Part shown: positions 1 to 9,757 of the stretch, in pieces
How the letters are laid out: each line of letters starts with the position of its first letter
Position numbering within the stretch: the first letter of the stretch is position 1
NCBI GenBank assembly: GCA_026260175.1
Contig: JAKCWW010000228.1
Coordinates: 41,722 to 63,368, forward strand
Length of the DNA: 21,647 nucleotides
Direction of reading: 5' to 3'
DNA from: Reticulitermes lucifugus
Taxonomy: Eukaryota; Arthropoda; Insecta; Blattodea; Rhinotermitidae
The notes under the pieces: generated by a model
What the model was told of the DNA's origin: nothing
Seen by the model: only the letters and a program-made list of their open reading frames with translations
Database searches by the model: none
Made by a program: the position numbers and the translations under genes

Positions 1-162
1 AATCCAAAAAAAGACGCAAACGAAAACATTGGGTGCACCCACTTATAAGTCAAATTTTTTGTCTTATAGAGCAGGCCGTTTTTCCAATTCAAAAACCAAT
101 TTCTCCGTGTCCAAAACAATGTGTGATGGTGAATCATCAACAGCAGATTCGTTATCAGACAT
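1..162 (-). pseudogene. Broken N-terminus of a MADF-domain (Myb/SANT-like) transposon protein
   Basis: The ATG at 162-160 opens 32 codons, beginning MSDNESAVDD and ending EKLVFELEKRPAL, then meets TAA at 66-64. The stretch E-K-L-(x)7-K-R-P-A-L is the opening of a MADF domain, where family members read E-K-L-I-x-x-V-x-x-R-P-x-L-(W/Y)-D. Reading through the stop gives D-K-K-F-D-L, then a second in-frame TAA at 48-46. Both stops fall where the family usually has an aromatic residue (the W/Y after R-P-x-L, and the Y of the following D-x-Y). MADF proteins bind DNA; in PIF/Harbinger elements such an ORF helps the transposase reach the terminal repeats. The rest of the domain is not recognisable in this frame before the window edge. 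Alternative: a separately domesticated MADF gene with an early donor (GTGGGT follows the second TAA), which I think less likely. Confidence 0.55.
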
Positions 163-456
163 AATTCAATACCAATAACAAATAATTCAAATACAATAAT
201 TTTCAATGATAGATTTCTCTCCAAGGATTTAAATGCGACTGAACAGCAGCAGAAGCAAGTGTGTGCAGGTTCATTCCTGTCTATGTAACCCATTTTAATT
301 CGCGACAGTCGCGTCGCTAGTAAAATAGGGCTGGTTGCATCTTTCTAATCGCTGCTTTTATTTAGTAGCATGTGCGCGCATTCCTACTGAAAACAGTGTG
401 TTCTATTTGTGCGACTAAATAATCGCGCGACAGAAAATCGCAAGTGTGCGCCAGCC
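1..456 (-). mobile_element. PIF/Harbinger-type DNA transposon, 5' end, truncated by window start
   Basis: Read on the minus strand, the element would begin at position 456 with GGCTGGCGCACACTTGCG, a G-rich start typical of Harbinger terminal repeats. It is immediately preceded by TAA (plus-strand TTA, 457-459), which fits the TWA target preference of PIF/Harbinger. The next 290 bases are non-coding and rich in CGCGA/TCGCG words (about 300-330 and 420-445). They are followed by an ORF beginning at 162 that resembles the MADF/Myb-like accessory protein these elements carry beside their DDE transposase. The transposase and the other terminus would lie left of the window. The class assignment rests on terminal-repeat style, the TTA flank and the accessory ORF together. 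No second terminus is visible, so the boundary at 456 is inferred. Confidence 0.6.
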
Positions 457-3165
457 TTAGTGTTGAACGTGGGGGTATATGTGATAAATACTATATGTAA
501 AGGGTTACGTGAAAGAACATAGGAAATCACAGTTACAGTTGGCCAAGATAAGATAGAAAGCACATTGAAACAGCTCAGAGTTTGGAAAGTAACTGAGCGG
601 CAGCCGGAGATCACAACAAAACACACAAAATAAAAATACAAAGTTTCGACCAGAAACTCAAAATCCCCACTTTTCTGTTAAATAGATTCCGAGTCCTGGC
701 GCCTTGTTATTATAGAGTTTATTACATATTTATTTCATTATATTTTCATGATGAAGTTCTTACTTAAGGGTACTTCCGGTATAAGTTACTTCAAATTTGT
801 CGCAACGTCGTTGTGTTTGTAATTATTGATTCCCAAACAAGACTTCGTATGTAAGTATGTATTTTTCAGTTCTATATCCGTGCCAAATTTCACATGTCTA
901 CCTTTAATGTCACTAGGTACCGCCATCGACTTTAGGAATTTTAAGAAGTTTTTGCAAGATATTATATTGCTTTCCACTGTACAAAGTAACTAACTACTTC
1001 AACGAACTTGCTTATTTTCCCAAAATTCAGTAGAAGACACAATTTTAGGGCCGTATATTAGGTGAAGCCCGTGTATCTCTTATATGAACATTTCGTGTGT
1101 GGGTTATTTGCTATTACTAGCTGTAAGAAACTGAAAAGCGTGACACTGGGTGGGCCAAAATGGTATCACTCACATACCAAGGTCCGTGAAAGCGGCCACC
1201 TGGCCGTAATGAGGGATAGACACACACTCAGGGACGGCATGGTGAGCTCATTCTTTGTCGTGAAAGAAGGTATGTAGGCTAAGTAACTTAAGTTACTTCA
1301 GTCACAATATGTTTTACTGTCAGATCTTATGTAATATTTAAATCTTAAATATTTGAAGTCTTACTCCTTCGTGCAAAAGCAGAAGGCCATAGCATGTTGG
1401 ATAAAATGTGTAAAAACGAAGAGAATATTTCTCCTATCATATAGAAATAAAATATCGATATCCAAGTTCTTAAAAATTTTAAATTTTTGGAGTCAAATTA
1501 TTAAATTTCAGACCTCCCAATTTCAAGAATGTCAAGAATGGAGCGAAGAGCGCTACTGTTTTGTTTTTCATTTCCGTTCTGCATATCTCTCAGATATTTA
1601 ACGACTCATAACGTAAATTTACAGACAGCAGAATGATTAAGAAAGAAGAAATTAAAATAATATTGCATTTAATTTATTTACAATATTATTGAAATAAAAT
1701 AAGTCAAATCATTCTGACCTAATATCGGAATTGGATTCACAAGGAAATTTGGAGGGTATAAAATTAGGGAAATAGCTACTACCATCCCTTTTAGAATAAT
1801 TTTTCTTTCTGTATGCTATCCAATAACGTGAAGATTAAGATAGTAAGGTCTGTAATGTCATCTGTTGTTTTGTGTTGGTGTTTGGTTTATACTTTAAACA
1901 TTATAAACTTATATTTCGTAAATGTACCAAAAAGAACACAGGAATAATAAAATTGGGAGGCTACGCAATAAGAAAGAAGGCTCCATTAGCCAGGTGCACA
2001 GTCACCGAAAACGTACCTATAACCCCGAAATTTATGGTGTTAATGTTTTTTCCCAGGCCGAAAATTCGCACAGCTGCCATGTTTATATTGTTGTTAACTA
2101 CAATGTTGAATAACAGCAAGTCGTAAAAGCGTCAAATGTCAGACTAGTCTAAACGTTTTAGAAAACGGGTAATTAAAATTTTCAGTATTCATACCTGCAA
2201 AAAACATCTGCGACAAATGGGTTACAAACTTCGGATAGGGAATATTATTACTACGAAACCCGAAAAATATGCAGTGTTGAAAGTCGACCTGCAAATTTCT
2301 GGAGTTATTCTAACCGTATATATTCTTTGGTCGAGTGTCAGATACACGGAAGCTGGGGTGCACAAACTTAGGGGGCCAGGTCGCCCGGGGCGACTAAATT
2401 TTGTACGGTAGTTCCTAATATTTGTGGATCGTCAGTATAGAACTCGCTTTATGTCACTAAGGTCGCGCCTAAAATTTTGAGATTGCTTCAAGATTTTTTG
2501 GAAAATTTGTGCACCTCTGAACGGAGGCCTACATGGCCTACTTAGGTAAGTTTCAAATTCATGTATCTGTCTATGCGGTTCTCTACAAACTATGTACATA
2601 CAGGAGGCAGATATTACTTTGAATGATGTTTTATGCAGTTATCAATTTGAGACAGCCATTTAACGTTGAATTATAGTCTACAATAGAATATTAAGTACAT
2701 AGTAGGATAAAATTTTTTTTAAGAGATAGCTGTATGGTTCATCTCAAGGTATTACTCCGTTACTACCTCAGATTGACCGGAGAAAACCAAAACAAAAGCA
2801 ACAGGATGGCTCATCTGTCTGGCTGTGCCCAGAAGGCACATCCTGAATGCAAGTCCAGACGCGTTTGGGCTTCAGTTTGGTTCACAGAAATTCAAGATTC
2901 TTTATTAACCGCCTTAGAAAGTTTCTTTGGGCCAGCACTGGACACCTATCACAGAAAGAACAGTTCAAAGTCTATAAAACGTCCAACACAAAAACACAGA
3001 CCTCAAAGGTTATTCAATTGGTTTATGCACAGGGATTCGCTTTATTTTCCATTGGAATGTCGTCCAGTAATTTAAGTTGGTGTCGGTTTTCTATTCCCAT
3101 GGCGATCGGCATTATTTCATTTTGCATTTTATTGAACGCACGTAATTCTTCTCACTAAGACGTTT
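457..3165. other. No recognisable gene; AT-rich intergenic or intronic sequence
   Basis: Stops are frequent in every frame. Two overlapping plus-strand ORFs starting at ATGs (2734-3075 and 2847-3158, 113 and 103 codons) are the longest open stretches, but I recognise no family or motif in either and they compete for the same DNA, so I do not call them genes. The 1130-1280 stretch has somewhat higher GC and may be old repeat sequence, unidentified. The segment 1281-1298 is a perfect palindrome (separate entry). Nothing else was seen. Confidence 0.5.
1281..1298. repeat. Perfect 18-bp palindrome
   Basis: AAGTAACTTAAGTTACTT is fully self-complementary. Related words recur nearby: AAGTTACTTCA at about 783-793 and again at 1290-1300, and AAGTAACT at 984-991 followed by a degenerate inverted copy. 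The cluster could mark ends of a small non-autonomous element about 500 bp long, but no target duplication was found. Confidence 0.6.
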
Positions 3166-3500
3166 CATAATAATATTATGTATTTATAATAAATTATAAA
3201 TATCTTCACATATGCTCATTAGACTTTTGGGTAAAACATAGGCGTCCACAATGTTCCATAGTAACTTGTATCTTATAGGTTTATCTTGCCTTTAAATTTT
3301 TCGGTTCTTTAGGCAATTCGTTTGTTAGTTTCTTCAGATAGGCACACATAAAAATTAGAGGCTGGCATATTAAAGGAAACAGAACCAACTCAAGTTTAGA
3401 AATTAGCGTTGTTAATGAAAAAACTACAAGAAAAGAACGCCTCTGCTGACGAGCGTATTCCTTCACCCTCTTCCAATCCATCATCATCACGCAATGCATC
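3166..3500. other. AT-rich stretch with palindromic TA runs and the likely 3' tail of the adjacent LINE
   Basis: CATAATAATATTATG, at about 3166-3180, is a perfect palindrome followed by ATTTATAATAAATTATAAAT-like low-complexity DNA. Bases about 3480-3500, read on the minus strand, contain a short GATGATGATGG run directly after the reverse-transcriptase stop codon. That is the kind of simple-repeat tail on which many LINE copies end. No gene seen. Confidence 0.45.
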
Positions 3501-3755
3501 TTACGACAGCTCCATAGCCTTTGCTAAAGGTCCGTAGCCTCTTCCAAAGCGAGTTCTCCATAGGGCACGATCTAGTGCTTCCTCTTTCAATTTCCAGTAT
3601 CGTCTCTTTTCCTTAAGGTCATCCAGTAGCTGCTTACCTCTTCTCCCTCCCCTTTTCGTCCCTTCTTTCCTTCAATAACGTGTTTCAGAAGGCATTTCCT
3701 ACGCAAGATGTGATCAGTCCAGTTAGCCTTCCTTCGTTTTATTATATCTTCCTCC
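3501..3755 (-). pseudogene. Non-LTR retrotransposon reverse transcriptase, C-terminal tail, frameshifted
   Basis: Minus-strand translation from 3755 gives a basic stretch with N-W-T-D-H-I-L-R-R and C-L-L-K-H-V-I-E-G-K. After a shift of reading frame it continues as R-R-G-K-Q-L-L-D-D-L-K-E-K-R-R-Y-W, then L-K-E-E-A-L-D-R-A-L-W-R-T-R-F-G-R-G-Y-G-P, ending at TAA (3503-3501). This is the zinc-knuckle-less C-terminal tail common to insect LINE ORF2 proteins, downstream of the reverse-transcriptase thumb, in the layout (W)-x-G-H-I-L-R, I-E-G, then a basic linker and a W-rich end. The two halves are in different frames, and the break lies in the G/A-rich run at about 3638-3652 (plus strand C/T). 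No catalytic domain (FADD-type motif) or endonuclease lies upstream, so this is a 5'-truncated, dead copy. The wording resembles repeats I remember from cockroach genomes. LINE clade not resolved. Confidence 0.78.
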
Positions 3756-4332
3756 AGTTAAACCCCTGCAAATCCCCAACATCCTAAAGTCAAGCCTAAT
3801 ATGTGCGTGTTAATAAAAACTATTATTTAGTTTACTTTCACAAAATAAAAATAAAGAGAAACAACAGTCACGAACTGTGTCATTAGAAACACATTTTCGG
3901 AAAAGCTGCCCCAATATTTAGCCTCCCTAGTAACATAAAAAAGGATAGAAATACAGTTTGTGCGACCAACAATGTTGTCTTTGTTGTTCCTGTACCCTCA
4001 TTTGAAATTTAAGCCATAAGTCTAACCTTCAGGAAACTTAGTACAGAATTTGTCACTGGATTTCAGCCCCAAAGTCGTACTTTTTAATTTACAACAATCA
4101 TTAATTACAACATTGCACACGCGTAAAAATCACGCATAAGCCATAATAGCGACACTTATTTTGGGGTTCTGAAATGATTTGAGGTAATAAACCTTGGAAA
4201 AATCAGGAACTTCGTTAAGGTAATACGCTGTACAATGTAAAATAATAAAATGGTGACCGTGTAAATTTCTTCGGTCTTGGGTTTCATAGCGATAACTAAC
4301 CGTAACCATAATTACACATTAGGTTAAGTAGG
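3756..4332. other. No recognisable gene
   Basis: AT-rich sequence with stops in all frames. Minus-strand reading directly upstream of the reverse-transcriptase tail gives no continuation of that protein, so the LINE copy appears to start near 3755. Confidence 0.5.
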
Positions 4333-4577
4333 GTAAAGGTAAAGTCCATGTTTCCATTAAGCATCAGCCTGTAAAGACACATGGAGGAGCGGAAGAACAG
4401 CACCACGCAATCTTAATCTCGTCACTAGATTAGAGGTGATTGTCAGATTCAGTCCCCGGCCGCTTTATCCTCGGGTAAAGGGCACGCCGTAACCACTGAT
4501 TAGGAGGCTGGATGGAGCCCCCGAGGCAGAATGGCCGGTTTGAAGGGAAAAGAAAATTCTTGTGCCTGCCACGAATC
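4333..4577 (-). mobile_element. Probable old SINE, diverged and truncated
   Basis: A GC-richer island stands out from its flanks. It starts with GTAAAGGTAAAGTCC and contains a CTCGTCACTAGA block, GGTAAAGG, TTAGGAGGCTGG, and finally CTTGTGCCTGCCACGAATC. The order and wording align in my memory with an abundant polyneopteran SINE. In that SINE the last block reads CCTG...GGGATCGAACCC, the T-arm (pol III B box) of its tRNA head seen in reverse. Here the T-arm is cut or eroded after ACGAATC, so pol III transcription from this copy is not expected. The assignment rests on recollection, not alignment. An unrelated repeat of similar composition is possible. Confidence 0.45.
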
Positions 4578-5431
4578 AAGTACGTTTTCTCGGTAGTCCA
4601 AACATACACAGTCTCTATACCGACTCAACTACCGCGATTCCACAGTTAATAAGTCCCGTGACGAAGCGAAATTTTGAAGTTAGATCGGGTAAGTATCTAA
4701 TAATTTCTTCGTATGGATGAAATAAAATCCAAGAAAAACTGGAACATTCTTCTAGTACAAATGTAGAATTATAAGTCTATGCAATAAGAAAAGAGGTTAT
4801 AAGTTCTTTTCGTAATTCCTTATTGAGAATGGTCTGGCACAAAATAAGTGTTCTGTTTAGGCAATGTAATTACATCTTTTCACTTTCAGTACCATGTTCT
4901 AGGAAAGTAAGTACTGTGTACATTGAGGCATAATTAAAAGGCTATGGAAGCTTATTTGATAGTTTGTATGAAGATTGCTAATAGACAGGTATGTCCTTTA
5001 AATAGGCCTACAAACGTTCTACTGTGGCTGTCCCGGTATTTTAATCCAGGAACTAAAATTTACAAGGGATAGATCTGTCAATATGGTTAATGAAAATAAA
5101 GGAAAGTGGCTCTATACACGCCGTTTATATTATTTCCATGATTTCTTATATTAAGCCTTTAAAGTTCAGTGCTTACTGTATATGTACCACAACGTTTAAC
5201 AATAAAAAATTTTGCAATTTACCCACCTCCTACATGCATGCATTTCTTATGATCCTCACAATGAACACCAATTCTTTCCTCACACAACATCAAAGGATAA
5301 GTCTTATACTGGAAACACACTCTGTTCTGTAGAAACTGTATTTGTAAATATAACATAGATTAGTTTTGGTGTTCAAAGTGGTAACATCATGTTGGACATA
5401 GAATACTAGATAAATTATATTTTATATGCAC
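4578..5431. other. No recognisable gene
   Basis: AT-rich. The open plus-strand frame 5090-5332 (80 codons) has no recognisable motif or supporting signal. It lies close to the length expected by chance in such DNA. Confidence 0.5.
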
Positions 5432-5462
5432 GACGTTTCAGGAGTCCGTGACTCATCCTTAG
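5432..5462 (-). ncRNA. Hammerhead-like motif, copy F (core base mutated)
   Basis: On the minus strand: CTAAGGA (5462-5456), T, GAGTC, loop ACG, GACTC, CT, then GAAACGTC (5439-5432). The five-pair stem is perfect. It follows the layout of the other copies in this window, CTGANGA-Y-stem-loop-GAAACGT-H. The third base is A instead of G, which would remove a base invariant in hammerhead cores. The flanks do not resemble those of the other copies. Probably a dead relic of a transposon's structured RNA. Confidence 0.4.
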
Positions 5463-6700
5463 ACGAAGGTAGACTCAACTCCCAAAATGAGTGTGTCTTA
5501 AACATATTTTCGACAAAGGTCAATGTCCCACATAACACTGATATATTAACTCAAAATATTCACAAAACCTTTAAAAACATATCACCATCTTATCCGACCT
5601 CATTTCTTTTTATTTTCAAGTAGGGCTACGTTAATTCCTAGTGTGGCAGGTAAACATTTTTGTAGTCTACGACCATCGCAATTAAAAAAACATAATTTTA
5701 GGGCGATTGTTCGATGGCTGAAAACTAATCCCTTGCCAGTACAGTGGGTTAACATGGCGAAATCTGAGGACGCCTCTGCTCTCTGTTACTGTGTTCTTTC
5801 TCTCCTTTTCAGGGATTAGTCCCCTTGGTCTGTTCTGACTCTGAATTAATTATCGGACAACGGATTTCTTAAACACGTAGTAGGAGTCCTTGATGCAGCA
5901 TCACCCCTCTGCTTGTAGGATACAAAGAGACGCTGACCGAATTTAAAATCTAACCCTGATTCTCATTTTTAATCGTCTAGTTAGCGACGATGCCCATATC
6001 TAGATTAGGCTACATGCAGCATCGATGGTGTATAAAGAAACACAAATATGGGACTTTGGTGGAATTATAATTGACAGGGGAAAGCCGAAATACACGGATA
6101 AAAATTTCTCATTGTCAATTTGCCCCCAAAAAATATCATATGGATTGTCCCGAGATCGAACCCCGGCCACCGTTATGATGCGTCAAATTAAAGAGTATTC
6201 TAAAACTGCAATTTGCTTTGTACTCAAATAAAAATTAACCCTAATTGTTTCGATGTAATTGTTTGTTTACTTTTCATACAAAAACTTCAACAAATCAGAT
6301 TAAAAGTCTACATTACTTAGTGAAATAGAGAGGATATGGATGGAAATCGTAGATAGATTTGAGGTAGACCTACTTCGTCCGCAGTTGCTGAGAAAGATCA
6401 AGGAATCCTTCAGTCAAAATAGTCGATCTTGCGGCTGCAGTTTGAACGCGGAACCTCCCGATTATCCACTTGATATCAACATACACTATCACATTTTAAA
6501 AACGATATAAAGCCTTACTAGATTACTAGTACTCTCATTTTACAAAATTAATATAATACGTAATCTGTGTCAAGTATACTGCGAATTTATTTTTATATTA
6601 AACTACTTTTGTTTTAGCTGGGTGTTGAGAGATAAATTCTCAAAAAAATTTTTATCAGAACCAAGATATCCACCGGACATACAATATCTGCAATTCAGTT
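5463..6700. other. No recognisable gene; one isolated pol III B-box-like word
   Basis: AT-rich with scattered stops. At 6150-6170 the minus strand reads GGGGTTCGATCTCGGGAC, a good T-arm/B-box sequence, but there is no A box at the expected distance (about 6200-6230). At most this is a 5'-truncated tRNA-derived SINE. The open frame 6025-6231 covers this word and is not supported as a gene. Confidence 0.4.
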
Positions 6701-6860
6701 TGTTGGTACTTAAGTGTTGTAAGCCTTACGCTGGCAGGTAGGTTTATGACCTTGACACCACCCGAAGATGGAGGCAGTAGGTTCCTCCGAAACATTAGTA
6801 ATCACTTACGATACCACAGGGTGTCGCAAGCCGGGAGACAAAAATCCAGATACAAGATGT
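6701..6860 (+). mobile_element. Transposon 3'-region fragment carrying a hammerhead-like motif
   Basis: The stretch has higher GC than its flanks. It includes TTATGACCTTGACACCACCC, the motif described at 6762-6796, and then ACCACAGGGTGTCGCAAGCC followed by GGGAGAC. I recall the same succession (CTGACACCACCTGAAGATGG, a GGAGG/CCTCC stem, GAAACGT, a GTGTCGCAACCCG-type block) from repeated elements in cockroaches. No ORF of an element is visible, and both ends are undefined. Class unknown: LINE 3' UTR and Penelope-like terminal repeat are both possible. Confidence 0.45.
6762..6796 (+). ncRNA. Hammerhead-like motif, copy E
   Basis: CCGAAGA (6762-6768), T, stem GGAGG (6770-6774), nine-base loop, CCTCC (6784-6788), then GAAACATT. 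The stem is five perfect G-C/A-U pairs. The second base of the core is C instead of T, otherwise the layout equals that of the other copies (CTGANGA-Y-stem-loop-GAAAC). Whether it ever cleaves RNA cannot be judged. The extra T between the core and the stem is not canonical for a hammerhead. Confidence 0.45.
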
Positions 6861-9517
6861 TGTGAAATGTTCCAGTCTCAGAATTTCTTTTTACAACCAG
6901 AAACAAATAAATTATTCCTAGCTAAATAAATTACCTGTCTAAATGCGAAACTAAGTGATTATTGGTTTAAGTGTAATAAACTGCAATGGTTGTTAGAAGC
7001 CGTCAAATTAAAGAAACAAACAAAAAGGGGACATTAACAGTTGTAATGAATGTAAGTGAAGATAAATTGTAATTATGACATTTCCTTCACACCAGATATA
7101 ATGATAATATCGCCTTGACTAGCTTACAAGACCCTTGTTTGTAAGTAATAAAGCAGTGTAAGTAGTGGTGGTCAAATTTGCATTAAGAAAGGAAATACTT
7201 TACATGTACATCCAGCAAGCATTTACACTTCACAATCTGGAATATCTACACGACAATTTCCTTAAAACTAATTACTTTCAGGGTCAAAGCGTGACAAAGG
7301 TAAATTTAGTCCGCGAAGTTTTCTTCTAGCCACCTTGTACCCTCGTCAGTAAAAAATTTCAATGCCTTTCCTCACCAGCGAGTTACTGTAAAGCCATGAT
7401 ATATATTGACAGAATAGATGTTAGAATAAACCCATATTAAATGAAAGTTTCAAATTTTTAAATAAAATGCAACAAGCAAACTATTTTCTTCTATAAGGAC
7501 AGTAACACAGCCCTAATTATAATACTTTCAGCAAATTTTTCCCCTCTCTACACCACTTATATGTGACGAACAAACGCTTTGAACGTACAAGAAAAATGAA
7601 CCACGTTCATGGCAAATACGATTCGAACACGAAAATAAACCAGCGACGTCCATGAAAGTTGTAATAGTTATCTTCGCACAATTTAAAACACGTGTAGATA
7701 GCAAGGGACTCCCCCGTCACTGCAGTGCGATTAGTCGGCTTCCGGATTAAACTAATCGATTATTTGGCCCAACATTAGGCGCTATTTGAAAGAAAAATGT
7801 AGTTCACTTTTGAACATGAATTTCACTTAAACAGTATATAAAAATCCAACATATTCCACACAGTAAATGTGCTGCATTTCCACTGCAAAGACCAAAGAGT
7901 TAATTCAGTTCAGAGAAACGAAAATTGCTTATTGTAAAACTCGTACCAAAGACAACGTGGGCAACGTTAAAGCAGGCGGTAGGCCTTCATATAGGAATCA
8001 CGTTTATTCAAAGGGTAGCTTCAGAAATTTATTTTTAAGCTGAATACATGTTAGTTCCCCGCTGCAAACCTTTATTTTCTAACTTTACTTGCTAAATAAC
8101 TCTTTTAAAAATAAAGTCACTCCTTTCGTCCTAGACATTTAACACGGATCTGCTTTCTGTAAGTCCCCTTCCTCACTCGGCGTTACCCATAACTGATACC
8201 CGTGTTAATGACATTTGTTTGCATTCTTGAAACACTTGTATCACTGGCAAATAATTCGTATCCGCTGTATGGTAATCATTTCGCAATGTTATTGATTGCA
8301 TAAGTCCTGAAATGCGCCCTATCCAGCAGTTCAAATCAGTAAATCGATAAGAACAACGCAGTGTAACCCAGTAGCTCCGAATTTAACTCTTTACCGAAAA
8401 GAAACTCATTTTTTCTCATGCAACGACTTTAAAAAAGCAAATAGGCGTCTTAGTGTGTGTATCTGATAATGGTCATTCGACTAAGATTGCATCTCACGCT
8501 GACGCGCTATCCTATCGTCCAAGAAGGTACAGCTGCTGAATTAAGAATGATAACTTCGAAATGAGTTGTTACAGATAGGTTAAGGAAAGCACAAATATAG
8601 CCTGTTGGTGTAGGATATATTCTTGAAAACAAACTGGTGTAATAGACCTGCTCGCGCCCTCAAATGTGACAACACTAGCAACTAGGTACAGTGGGAAATC
8701 AAGATGTCTACATGTTATATTAAATCTAACTGTATAAAAATTTTGGAATTTAATAAAATGTACTCAATTCACAATACTATAAAATGCGTAAAGAAAACAA
8801 CTTACACAGACTTGATTCTCGGTCGTATTTATAAGTGGAGTTTAAGTGCATGGCTTCATTAAAAGACCTGTGTCTCTTCGTTAGAGGCACAGGGCTAATG
8901 AACCAATGCTGAATGGAATACTTAGGGCTGCGTAATAAGCCTAAGGCTGCAGTGCATCCGGAGATTCTGCAGACGGGCCCTTTCAAGAACAAGAGGGGCT
9001 CGACCTCCCCTCTCTCCCGCGTATAGTCTATCACAAAGTAGGTAAAAGGGGGAAATCTCACAAAATTTGAACAGAAATATTTAATGATAATAGAACACAC
9101 ACTCCCGTGAACATATACATTTGATTATATGCAATAAAATCCTTAGATTGATAAGGCCTCTACGAAGGTATAATACATTGCACCAACAAATATTTAAAGA
9201 CTTTTTTTACCTATTTTATTCAATTTGTATAAAAATTATCAAGGAAATTTGGTTTTGTAAATTCGTAATAGCCACGCCGCAACAGATAGGACATGTAATG
9301 CATTTCCAATAAATATCCGTTTAGACCTGAATATCACCTGCAGAAGCAATGGCTTGAGATGCAACAGGCGCCTAATTAAGAAAATCTACCTCTCACCTAT
9401 TTTGTGATTCTTTAGTTTCGCGTTATTTCAAATTTTGGGCTTAAAGTGACACTTTAATAATATTCTCATATCGCACTATTTTAAATTCGCATATTTCAAA
9501 TTCGCATAATATGCGAC
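6861..9517. other. No recognisable gene
   Basis: Long AT-rich stretch. An imperfect hairpin sits at about 8865-8892 (CCTGTG..CTCT, loop TCGTT, AGAG..CACAGG). The minus-strand frame 9100-8777 can only be opened by a GTG, has no ATG near its start and matches nothing I know. At 7615-7630 the minus strand shows GTTCGAATC (B-box-like) without an A box. No transposase, reverse transcriptase or host exon recognised. Confidence 0.45.
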
Positions 9518-9757
9518 CGCACTGTAGTACTTTGCTTGTATGAGACATACAAATGGCATCCATTTGTAACTATAGTGAGGGCAAAATTATAATTTTGCAC
9601 AGACCCGACTTCCTGCATATTTCGTATGTACTTTATTGCTAGCAACCGAATTAATGCGACAGGCTTGTTACGGAAATATAAATGATACGTGACACGTGTG
9701 AAGAAGCAAAATTCCAGAAAAGTTTATATCTTCCGCACGCAATTTCGCAACAGTGCG
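9518..9757. mobile_element. Possible small MITE with 8-bp terminal inverted repeats
   Basis: CGCACTGT at 9518-9525 faces its reverse complement ACAGTGCG at 9750-9757, framing a 240-bp non-coding segment. Inside are two clean hairpins: TACAAATGG-CAT-CCATTTGTA (9548-9568) and the perfect palindrome GCAAAATTATAATTTTGC (9581-9598). The right end read in reverse (GACGCACTGTTGCG) loosely resembles the Harbinger terminus at 456. No clear target duplication, so the boundaries are tentative. Confidence 0.3.

Noticed and set aside
2734..3158. Two overlapping plus-strand ORFs of 113 and 103 codons
   Set aside because: Different frames over the same DNA, no motif, no splice or promoter context. This length can occur by chance in 21 kb read in six frames.
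6150..6170. B-box-like GGGGTTCGATC on the minus strand
   Set aside because: No A box at the right distance and no tRNA fold; one B box alone is not enough for a tRNA gene or SINE call.
8777..9100. Minus-strand frame of 107 codons
   Set aside because: Opens only with GTG, and the residues match no family. The high GC around 8930-9020 makes a stop-free stretch likely.
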